Shown here one piece after another: positions 7,938 to 14,222 of a DNA stretch of 14,907 nt; positions within the stretch are counted from its first letter, which is position 1, and each line of letters starts with the position of its first letter. A program made the position numbers and the translations under genes. A model generated the notes under the pieces. It had not been told where the DNA came from and ran no database searches. It saw nothing but the letters and a program-made list of their open reading frames with translations. The stretch comes from Dyella_B sp035277725 (GTDB taxonomy: Bacteria > Pseudomonadota > Gammaproteobacteria > Xanthomonadales > Rhodanobacteraceae), in contig NZ_DATEJY010000183.1 of the NCBI RefSeq assembly GCF_035277725.1, positions 1 to 14,907 of the forward strand, given 5' to 3'.

Positions 7938-7951
7938 GGAGATGGAGTTCC
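7938..7951. promoter_or_regulatory. Possible IolR operator upstream of iolC (one mismatch)
   Basis: The plus strand reads GGAG-ATGGAG-TTCC, one mismatch from GGAA-N6-TTCC, located 39-52 nt before the iolC start. It has the same variant half-site and the same orientation relative to its gene as the site before the porin. No convincing -35/-10 pair was found beside it. The site is inferred, not proven. Confidence 0.35.
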
Positions 7952-7995
7952 CACGCTCCGAACTTGAGGCTTTTTCCGTTGCCTCAGAGTCGACA

Positions 7996-8184
7996 CTCGT
8001 CATTCCAGCGAAAGCTGGACGTAGCGCGAAGCGCGGAGAACGTCCGAATGGACGGCCCCGAAGGGGGTGAGCGAAGCGAATCATCCAGTGCTTTTCTGGC
8101 TGAGAGTCGCTGGATTCCTCGCTCCTCAAAGCCGAGCACATCCATGTGCTCTCCCCGCGTACCAGCTTTCGCTGGAATGACGAG
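7996..8184. repeat. Composite hairpin element bounded by 23-bp perfect inverted repeats
   Basis: The 23-nt ends at 7996-8018 and 8162-8184 are exact reverse complements. Each contains its own small hairpin CCAGC-GAAA-GCTGG. The 143 nt between them hold more short palindromes: GCGC-GAA-GCGC (near 8024-8034), GTCC-GAAT-GGAC (near 8041-8052), CCCC-GAA-GGGG (near 8057-8068) and GAGCACAT-CC-ATGTGCTC (8134-8151). This looks like a REP/BIME or small non-autonomous mobile element. It fills much of the 7900-8302 gap between the transporter ATPase gene and iolC. No gene is supported in this gap. Confidence 0.75.
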
Positions 8185-8243
8185 CAAGCGTTTCCGGCGA
8201 TTGAAGAAATCCCAAATTCGGAGCATTGACCCCAAATCTCCGT

Positions 8244-8258
8244 CCGGATCAAGTCCGG
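8244..8258. repeat. Short REP-like hairpin CCGGA-TCAAG-TCCGG
   Basis: A 5-bp GC-rich stem with a 5-nt loop lies 45-59 nt downstream of the transporter ATPase stop codon. It may mark the 3' end of the transporter transcript. There is no U-tract, so a rho-independent terminator is not supported. Confidence 0.4.
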
Positions 8259-8302
8259 GGCAGGCTCTATGAGCGGGGCTTTGTGTGGGAACGAATACGC
8301 AT

Positions 8303-9091
8303 TCATGCAGCTCGACCCTCGAGTTCCGCCACCAACCCCTGTATCTCCGCCCCGCCCGCCATCATGTCGAGCAACGCCTCCTTGGCGATCTCCTGCTTCG
8401 CAAACGTCCCCATCGACTGCCCGCGATTGAGCAGCGTGAAGCTGTCGCCAATCGGATAGGCGTGATGCACGTTGTGCGTAATGAAGATCACCGAAATGCC
8501 GCGCGCACGTGCGGTATGGATCAGCTTGAGTACGTTGCAGCTCTGCTTTACGCCCAGCGCCGCGGTGGGTTCATCCAGAATCAACACCTTCGCGCCGAAA
8601 TGGATCGCGCGCGCAATCGCCAGGCATTGGCGTTCGCCGCCGGACATGGTGCCGACGGCCTGATGCGGCGAACGGACGTGGATGCCCATGTCGGCCAGCT
8701 TTTCTTCCGCAACGCCTGCGGCGTAGTCGATATCCATCACCGGAATCAGGCCGAGCAGCTTGCGCATCGGCTCGCGGCCAGCAAAGAAGTTGCGCGCCAC
8801 GCTCATCAACGGCACTAAAGCCAGATCCTGGTACACCGTGGCAATGCCATGATCCAGCGCTTCGCGCGGCGAGCTGAAGCGCACCTCCTTGCCATCCACG
8901 AGATAGCTGCCACGGCTGGGTGGATGCACGCCGGCCAGCGTCTTGATCAAGGTGGATTTGCCGGCGCCGTTGTCGCCCAGCAGGCAATGCACCTCACCAC
9001 GGCACAGGCGCAGCGTGACGTCCTTGAGCGCAATCACTGTGCCGAAGAACTTGCTGACGTTTTCCATTTGCAGGATGTAGTCGTCGCTCAT
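8303..9091 (-). CDS. Sugar/inositol ABC importer ATPase, single-domain
   Basis: The 262-residue cytoplasmic ATPase of the importer formed with the two preceding genes. Walker A GDNGAGKST is at 39-47, the Q-loop Gln88 in TVYQDL, signature MSGGERQ at 149-155, Walker B VLILDEP at 169-175 and the H-loop His206 in FITHN. It has one nucleotide-binding domain, like the FrcA type, unlike the duplicated roughly 500-residue RbsA or Caulobacter IatA type, so it must act as a dimer. GAGGG lies 7 nt before the ATG; the gap to the permease gene is 10 nt. The importer most probably carries myo-inositol, judging by its place within the iol locus. The family also moves ribose, xylose and fructose, so the substrate is inference. 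Confidence 0.9.
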   Translation of the reverse strand: MSDDYILQMENVSKFFGTVIALKDVTLRLCRGEVHCLLGDNGAGKSTLIKTLAGVHPPSRGSYLVDGKEVRFSSPREALDHGIATVYQDLALVPLMSVARNFFAGREPMRKLLGLIPVMDIDYAAGVAEEKLADMGIHVRSPHQAVGTMSGGERQCLAIARAIHFGAKVLILDEPTAALGVKQSCNVLKLIHTARARGISVIFITHNVHHAYPIGDSFTLLNRGQSMGTFAKQEIAKEALLDMMAGGAEIQGLVAELEGRAA

Positions 9092-9101
9092 GGTGGTGCC
9101 C

Positions 9102-10247
9102 TCACTTGCTGCGCGTCGCGTGCAGGCGCACGTAGTGGTTGAACAGCACCGCCAACAGCAGCATGGCGCCCAGAAAAACGCGGTACCAGTCGGAATCGAA
9201 GCTGGTATAGGAAATACCGATCTGCACCACGCCGAAGATCAAGGCGCCAAAGCAGGCGCCGACCACAGAACCGTAGCCTCCGGTCAGCAACGCGCCGCCG
9301 ATGACCGCGGCGATGATCGCCTCGAATTCTTTTTGCAGGCCACGGTCCGCCGCGGCGGAGCCCACGTCGGCCACTTGCAGCACACCGAAAAGACAGGCGC
9401 AGAACGCAGTGAACACGAACAGGCTGATCTTCACGCGGCGCACCGGCACGCCGACGTTCTGCGCCGCCGCGGCATCGCCACCCACGGTGAAGATCCAATT
9501 GCCGAAGCGCGTGCGCGAGAGCACAAAGCCTGCCCCGACTGCCATCAGCAACCACCACAGCAGCACCTTGGGAATGCCGGCGATAATCGGGTCGCCATTC
9601 GGCAATCTGTCGATAACGCCTACGTGCGCAAGCCATGCGAACAAGCCATGCCACGTGCTGCCCTGGAACAGCGTGCTCACTATGGGGTCGCCGCTCACCT
9701 TGTCGCCCACACCGCTGACGATAGTGCTGTTGGAGAAATGCGTGGACAGTACCAGGGTAAATCCGCGCAGGATGAACATGAAAGCCAGCGTGACGATAAA
9801 GCTGGGCAGCCGCGTGCGCACCACCAGGTAGCCGTTCAACCAGCCCAGCGCCATGCAGCCAATAAACGCGAACAGCACCGATGCCCACATCGGCCAGCCC
9901 ATGAACATCGACGGCACCGCCATCATCACGCCGGCGAAGCCGATCATCGAGCCGATCGAAAGATCAAATTCGCCGGCGATCATCAACAGGCACGCGCCGA
10001 CCGCAATGATGCCGAGATACGCCGCCACCTGCGCCCAGTTCACCACGCCATCGAGATTGAACATGCCCGAATCGCCGGCAAAGATGCCGAACAGCACGAA
10101 CACCAGCACGGTGCCTGCGATGGAGCCGAATTCCGGGCGGCTGATAAAACCACGCCAGGGTGAAATGCGTCGTACCCGTTCATCGTTCTGCACGGAAGTG
10201 ATGTCCTTGCGTGTCGTGAGGGGCAGGTGGGAAGTCGTGCTACTCAT
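9102..10247 (-). CDS. Sugar/inositol ABC importer permease
   Basis: This inner-membrane permease has 381 residues and about ten hydrophobic segments, of the RbsC/FrcC (BPD_transp_2) family. A polar N-terminal tail of about 40 residues precedes the first segment (about 41-58). Family motifs are GEFDLSIGSMIGF (92-104), the cytoplasmic-loop motif NGYLVVRTRLPSFIVTLAFM (138-157) and IIAAVIGGALLTGGYGSVVG (311-330). A polar stretch at about 168-225 is probably an extended periplasmic loop. The start is ATG at 10247, because GGAG (10257-10254) is 6 nt upstream; the ATG at 10253 directly abuts GGAG, and earlier in-frame starts run into the binding-protein gene. It lies 22 nt after the binding-protein gene and is cotranscribed with it and the ATPase gene. 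Confidence 0.92.
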   Translation of the reverse strand: MSSTTSHLPLTTRKDITSVQNDERVRRISPWRGFISRPEFGSIAGTVLVFVLFGIFAGDSGMFNLDGVVNWAQVAAYLGIIAVGACLLMIAGEFDLSIGSMIGFAGVMMAVPSMFMGWPMWASVLFAFIGCMALGWLNGYLVVRTRLPSFIVTLAFMFILRGFTLVLSTHFSNSTIVSGVGDKVSGDPIVSTLFQGSTWHGLFAWLAHVGVIDRLPNGDPIIAGIPKVLLWWLLMAVGAGFVLSRTRFGNWIFTVGGDAAAAQNVGVPVRRVKISLFVFTAFCACLFGVLQVADVGSAAADRGLQKEFEAIIAAVIGGALLTGGYGSVVGACFGALIFGVVQIGISYTSFDSDWYRVFLGAMLLLAVLFNHYVRLHATRSK

Positions 10248-10253
10248 GCGCAT

Positions 10254-10257
10254 CTCC
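10254..10257 (-). promoter_or_regulatory. Ribosome binding site deciding the permease start
   Basis: GGAG on the minus strand is followed by ATGCGC and then ATG. The first ATG (10253) has no spacer; the second (10247) has the usual 6-nt spacing. The second is therefore taken as the start. Confidence 0.65.
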
Positions 10258-10269
10258 GTGAGTGGCTCT

Positions 10270-11307
10270 TCATCGATACTGGCCGGCGTACTTGGCCACG
10301 GTGTCGACGTTGTCCTTGGTAACGAATGCCGGGCCTGAGCTGACGCCATCGCTGGTATACACCGGTTGCAAGCCGTATTCCTTCAGCCGACCCTGGAACG
10401 CGGGATTGGCTTTGAGCTTGGCGATGATGGTGGCCGGATCGCGCGTGTTGTCTTCATGCGCGATGGCCAGTGCGGCGATCGCCATATAACCCTGCAGATA
10501 GGGCTGCTGATCGATGGCGAAGTTGATCGTGCCCTTGCGGATGCCATCGATGATGCTGGGAGAAAGATCGAAGGTGGCGAAATAAATCTTGCCGGCCAAT
10601 CCCATCCGCTGCAGCGCCAGCAAGCTGGGGTCGGCCGAGTTGGGCCCCAGCGCGAGAATGGCCTGCGTGCGCGGATGGTTGCGAAGGTAGGCGCTGACCT
10701 TGTTTTCCACCACGGTGGGATCGACGCCGGTATCGATCATCGACTGGCGTGCATCCACGCCGATGGCATCGGCAAAACCCTTGCAGCGCTGGAATGCGGC
10801 AGCATTGGCGGCGTTGTGGTTGACGCACACAAACGAAGTGATGCCGGCGGCCTTGGCGCGCTCGCCCGCCGCTTTGCCGGCTTCGTATTCCGGCTGGCCG
10901 ATATGCATGATCGCGCCGAGCTTCGCGCTTTCCTGCTGCGTGCCGGAATTGATGGTGATGAGCGGGATGCGCTTGGCGTTGATGCGCAGGGTAGGCTTGG
11001 ACAACACATCGAAATCGGCGATGTCGAACGCCACGCCATCGTAGTTGCGCGCGGCGGCCTGTTCGACCAGGCGTGCCATGTCGGCGAGGTCGCCATTGGG
11101 CGGATTGCGATAATCGACTTGCACGCCGAAATCGTCGCCGGCCTGCTTGATCGCGTTCTTGACGGTGTTCCACCATACATCCGAGTAGGCGGCATGGCTG
11201 ATCAGCACGTAGCGCTCGTTGGCATGCGGGCCCGCCGCCGCGGTGGCGGTGATGGCCGTGGCGCTCAACATGGCCGCCAGCAAGGTCGAGATCCATCGCG
11301 TACGCAT
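10270..11307 (-). CDS. Periplasmic sugar/inositol-binding protein of the ABC importer
   Basis: The product has 345 residues. Residues 1 to about 25 are a signal peptide (MRTRW, hydrophobic ISTLLAAMLSATAIT, then ATAAA before GPHANERYV). The remainder is a type-1 periplasmic binding fold (Peripla_BP_4, ribose/inositol-binding class): first strand YVLISHAAYSDVWWNTVKNA, then GVAFDIADFD, IPLITINSGT, and a second lobe TSFVCVNHNAANAAAFQRCK and AILALGPNSADPSLL. It would capture the substrate in the periplasm and deliver it to the permease. GGAG 5 nt before the ATG at 11307 supports this start; the open frame runs further upstream but crosses the control region. It is the first gene of the transporter unit and is divergent from iolR. 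Myo-inositol is the likely ligand, inferred from context. Confidence 0.9.
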   Translation of the reverse strand: MRTRWISTLLAAMLSATAITATAAAGPHANERYVLISHAAYSDVWWNTVKNAIKQAGDDFGVQVDYRNPPNGDLADMARLVEQAAARNYDGVAFDIADFDVLSKPTLRINAKRIPLITINSGTQQESAKLGAIMHIGQPEYEAGKAAGERAKAAGITSFVCVNHNAANAAAFQRCKGFADAIGVDARQSMIDTGVDPTVVENKVSAYLRNHPRTQAILALGPNSADPSLLALQRMGLAGKIYFATFDLSPSIIDGIRKGTINFAIDQQPYLQGYMAIAALAIAHEDNTRDPATIIAKLKANPAFQGRLKEYGLQPVYTSDGVSSGPAFVTKDNVDTVAKYAGQYR

Positions 11308-11393
11308 AGCGTCTCCAACGGTGAAGACCGGTGCCGTGCCCGGCCGGAGAGGGCGCGTCCGTGAGATGGCCACGCGCCGTGGACCCGAGCATA

Positions 11394-11407
11394 GGAACGC
11401 CGCTCCC
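11394..11407. promoter_or_regulatory. Possible second IolR site in the divergent region (one mismatch)
   Basis: GGAA-CGCCGC-TCCC differs from GGAA-N6-TTCC at one base. It lies 87-100 nt upstream of the binding-protein ATG and 49 nt from the perfect site at 11443. It is weak on its own and listed because of its location. Confidence 0.25.
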
Positions 11408-11411
11408 GCAA

Positions 11412-11439
11412 TTGCAATTTGCATTGCACAAAATAAAAT
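11412..11439 (+). promoter_or_regulatory. Candidate sigma-70 promoter for iolR-iolG
   Basis: TTGCAA (11412-11417) and TAAAAT (11434-11439) are separated by 16 nt in an AT-rich island unusual for this GC-rich window. The predicted transcription start falls near 11446, inside the GGAA-N6-TTCC site, which would allow IolR to repress its own gene. Confidence 0.4.
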
Positions 11440-11458
11440 TCTGGAAATATTTTTCCAA
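11430..11458 (-). promoter_or_regulatory. Candidate sigma-70 promoter for the transporter operon
   Basis: On the minus strand TTGGAA (11458-11453) and TATTTT (11435-11430) are separated by 17 nt. The predicted leader is about 115 nt to the binding-protein ATG. The perfect GGAA-N6-TTCC site overlaps the -35 box and spacer, which fits repression. Confidence 0.4.
11443..11456. promoter_or_regulatory. Probable IolR operator, GGAA-N6-TTCC
   Basis: The sequence GGAA-ATATTT-TTCC extends to a 6-bp inverted repeat TGGAAA-TATT-TTTCCA (11442-11457). The pattern matches the recognition motif I recall reported for the RpiR-type IolR of Sinorhizobium meliloti. It sits between the two divergent genes and overlaps the candidate promoters in both directions. 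The motif is seen; binding by this IolR is inferred. Confidence 0.6.
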
Positions 11459-11499
11459 GCGGCGCTAGGATGACCACCGGATTCCAGCGGACGCCACGT

Positions 11500-12366
11500 A
11501 TGGCCAAACAAGGCGCAGTCGACGAGCTACTGCAGCGGATAGCGCAAGATTTCGAGAACCTGCCGAAGCAGCTGCAGAACGTAGCCAGCTACCTGGAACG
11601 GGAGCGGGCCAACATCATGGTTCAGCGCATCAACGAGATTGCGGCAGGCTGCAACGTGCATCCGTCGGCCGTGGTGCGTTTTGCGCAGCGCTTCGGCTAC
11701 TCCGGCTTCAGCGAGATGCAGTCGGTATTCCGCAACGACTACACCGACGCGGTGACGCCGGCGCGCAGCTATCAGCAGCGCATCCGCCGCGTGATCGCCG
11801 AGGGCGAAGGCAACCTGCCGGCGTCGCAAATGGCATTGCGCTTTATCGATGCCAACCGCACCGGGCTCGACGAGCTGGTGAAAACCTTCAACGCCAAGCA
11901 GTTCGATGCGGCGGTCGATATGCTCGTGAAGGCGGAAAACATCTACGTGGTGGCGGTGCGCCGCACTTTCAGTATTGCCAGCTACATCGTCTACGCCTTG
12001 CAGCACACCGCCAAGCGCGTGCATCTGGTGAGCGGGCTGGGCGGCATGTATCGCGAGCAGGTCCGCAGCATCGGCAAGAACGACGTGCTGATCGCCATCA
12101 GCTATCCGCCCTATGGCAAGGAAACCCTTTATTGCAGCCGCGTGGCGCACCAGCACAAGGCCAAGGTGTTGGCCATCACCGACAGCGCCTTGGGTGCGCT
12201 GGGCAGGGAGGCCCATGCCACGCTGCTGGTGCAGGAAAGCAGTGCGTTTGCCTTCCGCGCGCTCACCAGCACCATCTGCCTGTGCCAGGCGCTGTTCGTC
12301 GCGCTGGCGTACAAGCTCGAATTGAAAGTCGAAGAGACCATCCATCCCGGAGAATACGATGACTAA
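11500..12366 (+). CDS. iolR: RpiR/MurR-family regulator of inositol genes, IolR
   Basis: The product has 288 residues from the ATG at 11500. Residues 1 to about 80 are the RpiR helix-turn-helix domain; VQRINEIAAGCNVHPSAVVR (41-60) and FAQRFGYSGFSEMQSVFR (61-78) form the DNA-binding helices. Residues from about 125 to 260 are a SIS domain that normally binds a sugar phosphate or keto sugar; ENIYVVAVRRTFSIASYIVY, VHLVSGLGGM and VLIAISYPPYGKET are its typical segments. It probably represses the iol and transporter genes until an inositol intermediate binds. An ATG at 11470 in frame would add 10 residues, but its AGG directly abuts the start codon; at 11500 GGA lies 8 nt upstream, though this is also weak. 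The gene overlaps iolG by 8 nt. The role is inferred from family and position. Confidence 0.88.
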   Translation: MAKQGAVDELLQRIAQDFENLPKQLQNVASYLERERANIMVQRINEIAAGCNVHPSAVVRFAQRFGYSGFSEMQSVFRNDYTDAVTPARSYQQRIRRVIAEGEGNLPASQMALRFIDANRTGLDELVKTFNAKQFDAAVDMLVKAENIYVVAVRRTFSIASYIVYALQHTAKRVHLVSGLGGMYREQVRSIGKNDVLIAISYPPYGKETLYCSRVAHQHKAKVLAITDSALGALGREAHATLLVQESSAFAFRALTSTICLCQALFVALAYKLELKVEETIHPGEYDD

Positions 12367-13366
12367 TCAGGAACGCGTCGGCGTTGCATTGTTCGGCGCC
12401 GGACGCATCGGCAAGATTCACGCTGGCAATCTCGCGCACCATCCGCATACGCAACTGCGCTATGTGGTGGATGTACATCAGCCATCGGCCGATGCACTCG
12501 CAGCCCGGCATGGCGCAACGGTTGCCGGCGTTGACGAAGCCTTGGCCGATGCTGACGTCGCGGCGGTGGTGATTGGTTCCAGCACGGATACGCACGCGGA
12601 TCTGATCATGCGTGCCGCCGCAGCAGGCAAAGCGATTTTTTGCGAGAAACCGGTGGACCTGGACGTGGCGCGTGCGCGTGCCTGCGCGGAGGCAGTCAAA
12701 CGCGCCGGCGTTACCTGCATGATCGGTTTTCAGCGGAGATTCGATCCGACGTTTGCCGCCTTGAAGCAGCGCTTGGATGCCGGTGAGATCGGCACGCCGG
12801 AAGTGTTGATTGTCACCAGCCGCGATCCTGGGCCGCCGCCGGCCAGCTACATCGCGCATTCCGGTGGCGTGTTCAAGGATATGTTGATCCACGACTTCGA
12901 CATTTTCCGCTGGATTCTGGGCGGCGAAGCCGTAAGTGTGCACGCCACCGGCGGTTGCCCGAACATGCCGGAGGTGGCTGCAGCGGGTGATATTTCCCAC
13001 GCGGCAGTCACCTTGCGCACGCGTGACGGGGCGCTATGCCAGATCAATACGTCGCGCCGTGCGGCCTATGGTTACGATCAGCGTTTTGAAGTGCTGGGCA
13101 GCAAAGGTTTGTTGCAGGCCGGCAATGTGCGCCCGACGGAAGTGGTTGCATGGAACGATCAGGTGATCAGCAGCGACAAGCCGGAAGCGTTTTTCCTCGA
13201 GCGTTATCGTGCAGCTTATGCGCTGGAAATCGAGCATTTCTTCGATGCGCTGGTGAACGGTACGCCGGTGCGTACGACTATCGAGGACGGTATCAAGGCG
13301 TTGGAGTTGGCGGAGATGGCGACCCGTTCGTGGCGCGAAGGCAAGGCTATCGAGTGCGCTATCTAA
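12359..13366 (+). CDS. iolG: Myo-inositol 2-dehydrogenase, IolG (Gfo/Idh/MocA family)
   Basis: IolG oxidises myo-inositol to scyllo-inosose with NAD, the first step of the pathway. The protein has 335 residues, the normal family size. The N-terminal Rossmann domain has GAGRIGKIHAGNL (13-25), and CEKPVDLD (95-102) carries Lys97. The C-terminal domain has GFQRRFDPTF (123-132) and KDMLIHDFDIFRWILGGE (173-190). Lys97, Asp174 and His178 correspond to the catalytic Lys, Asp and His of Bacillus subtilis inositol dehydrogenase. GGAG 6 nt before the ATG, inside the end of iolR, fixes the start and indicates coupling with the regulator. It is separated from the other catabolic genes, which lie on the opposite strand. 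Related family members act on other polyols, but the context makes myo-inositol most likely. Confidence 0.92.
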   Translation: MTNQERVGVALFGAGRIGKIHAGNLAHHPHTQLRYVVDVHQPSADALAARHGATVAGVDEALADADVAAVVIGSSTDTHADLIMRAAAAGKAIFCEKPVDLDVARARACAEAVKRAGVTCMIGFQRRFDPTFAALKQRLDAGEIGTPEVLIVTSRDPGPPPASYIAHSGGVFKDMLIHDFDIFRWILGGEAVSVHATGGCPNMPEVAAAGDISHAAVTLRTRDGALCQINTSRRAAYGYDQRFEVLGSKGLLQAGNVRPTEVVAWNDQVISSDKPEAFFLERYRAAYALEIEHFFDALVNGTPVRTTIEDGIKALELAEMATRSWREGKAIECAI

Positions 13367-13395
13367 GGTAGGCTGGGATGAAATCCCAGCCTGCG
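13367..13395. repeat. REP-like hairpin after iolG, same family as the 581-649 pair
   Basis: AGGCTGGGAT (13370-13379) pairs perfectly with ATCCCAGCCT (13383-13392) around a GAA loop, starting 3 nt after the iolG stop codon. The unit shares GTAG-CTGGGATG with the copies beyond iolA. It can fold on both strands, so it could end or protect both converging transcripts. No U-tract follows. Confidence 0.7.
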
Positions 13396-13413
13396 TGGTC
13401 GATCGCTAACATC

Positions 13414-13427
13414 CCGGCCTTCGCCGG
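13414..13427. repeat. Second palindrome in the iolG-yadH gap, core of the 3048-3125 family
   Basis: CCGGC-CTTC-GCCGG is identical to the central 14 nt of the REP doublet between iolE and iolB. It lies 19 nt before the yadH stop, in the convergent gap. Confidence 0.55.
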
Positions 13428-13445
13428 AACGCCAGGGTTGAACGC

Positions 13446-14222
13446 TCAGGAACGCAACCCAACACCGCGCTTGAGCAGGTTCAAGGCAATCGCCGCAAGC
13501 CCGATCACAAACAACAGCATCACCCCGAACGCCACGCCGATGTGCACGTCACTGATGCCCAATACACCGAAGCGGAATGCGTTGACCATGTACAAAATCG
13601 GATTGACGCGCGAGATCGCCTGCCACGGTTCGCTCAGCATGTTCACCGAGTAGAACACGCCGCCCAGATAGGTGAGCGGCGTCAGCACGAAGGTCGGCAC
13701 CAGCGCGATGTCATCGAACTTCTTCGCGTAGATCGCGTTGACAAACCCCGCCAGCGAAAAGATCGTTGCGCCGAACAGCACCGACAATAGCGTCACTGCG
13801 ATGTGCGCGATCTGCAGATGCGTGAAGAACAGCGCAATCAGCAGCACCAGAAAACCGACGACCAGGCCGCGCGTCACCGCACCCGTGACATAACCCAGCA
13901 GGATCACCCAGTTCGGCATCGGCGATACCAGCATTTCCTCCACCGAACGCTGGAATTTGGCGCCGAAGAACGAGCTGGAGATGTTGCCGTAGCTGTTGGT
14001 GATGATGCTCATCATCACCAGGCCCGGCACGATGTATTGCATGTAGGTGAAGTCGCCCTGGATGTTGCCGATGCGGCTGCCGATCAGCTTGCCGAAGATC
14101 ACGAAATACAGCGTCATCGTGATCGCCGGCGGGATCAGCGTCTGGGTCCAGATGCGCAGGATGCGGGTGATTTCGCGGCGGACGATGGTGCCCAGCGCGA
14201 CGAGGTTGCCGGAAGCATTCAT
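13446..14222 (-). CDS. yadH: ABC-2 type transporter permease, YadH-like
   Basis: The product has 258 residues and about six membrane segments of the ABC-2 exporter family. It closely resembles E. coli YadH as I recall it: FVIFGKLIGSRIG (40-52), MQYIVPGLVMMSIITNSYGN (61-80), FFGAKFQRSVEEMLVSP (85-101), FVLTPLTYLGGVFYS (178-192) and a C-terminal LLKRGVGLRS. The open frame continues far upstream, but the start is ATG at 14222: it overlaps the yadG stop as ATGA, and GGAG lies 8 nt before it. With YadG it forms an exporter of unknown substrate. It is on the opposite strand from iolG and shows no functional link to inositol; it probably belongs to the flanking chromosome. Confidence 0.9.
   Translation of the reverse strand: MNASGNLVALGTIVRREITRILRIWTQTLIPPAITMTLYFVIFGKLIGSRIGNIQGDFTYMQYIVPGLVMMSIITNSYGNISSSFFGAKFQRSVEEMLVSPMPNWVILLGYVTGAVTRGLVVGFLVLLIALFFTHLQIAHIAVTLLSVLFGATIFSLAGFVNAIYAKKFDDIALVPTFVLTPLTYLGGVFYSVNMLSEPWQAISRVNPILYMVNAFRFGVLGISDVHIGVAFGVMLLFVIGLAAIALNLLKRGVGLRS

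Noticed and set aside
7996..8258. CRISPR array
   Set aside because: There are repeated hairpins but no direct repeats at regular spacing and no spacers; the repeats are inverted.
7886..8306. Small open frames in both strands of the transporter-iolC gap
   Set aside because: They translate the hairpin repeats into peptides such as AFAGMT, commonly seen as false ORFs from REP sequences; no ribosome binding site or domain is evident.
13370..13392. Rho-independent terminator after iolG
   Set aside because: The stem is strong but no run of T follows on either strand, so it is listed as a REP-like hairpin.
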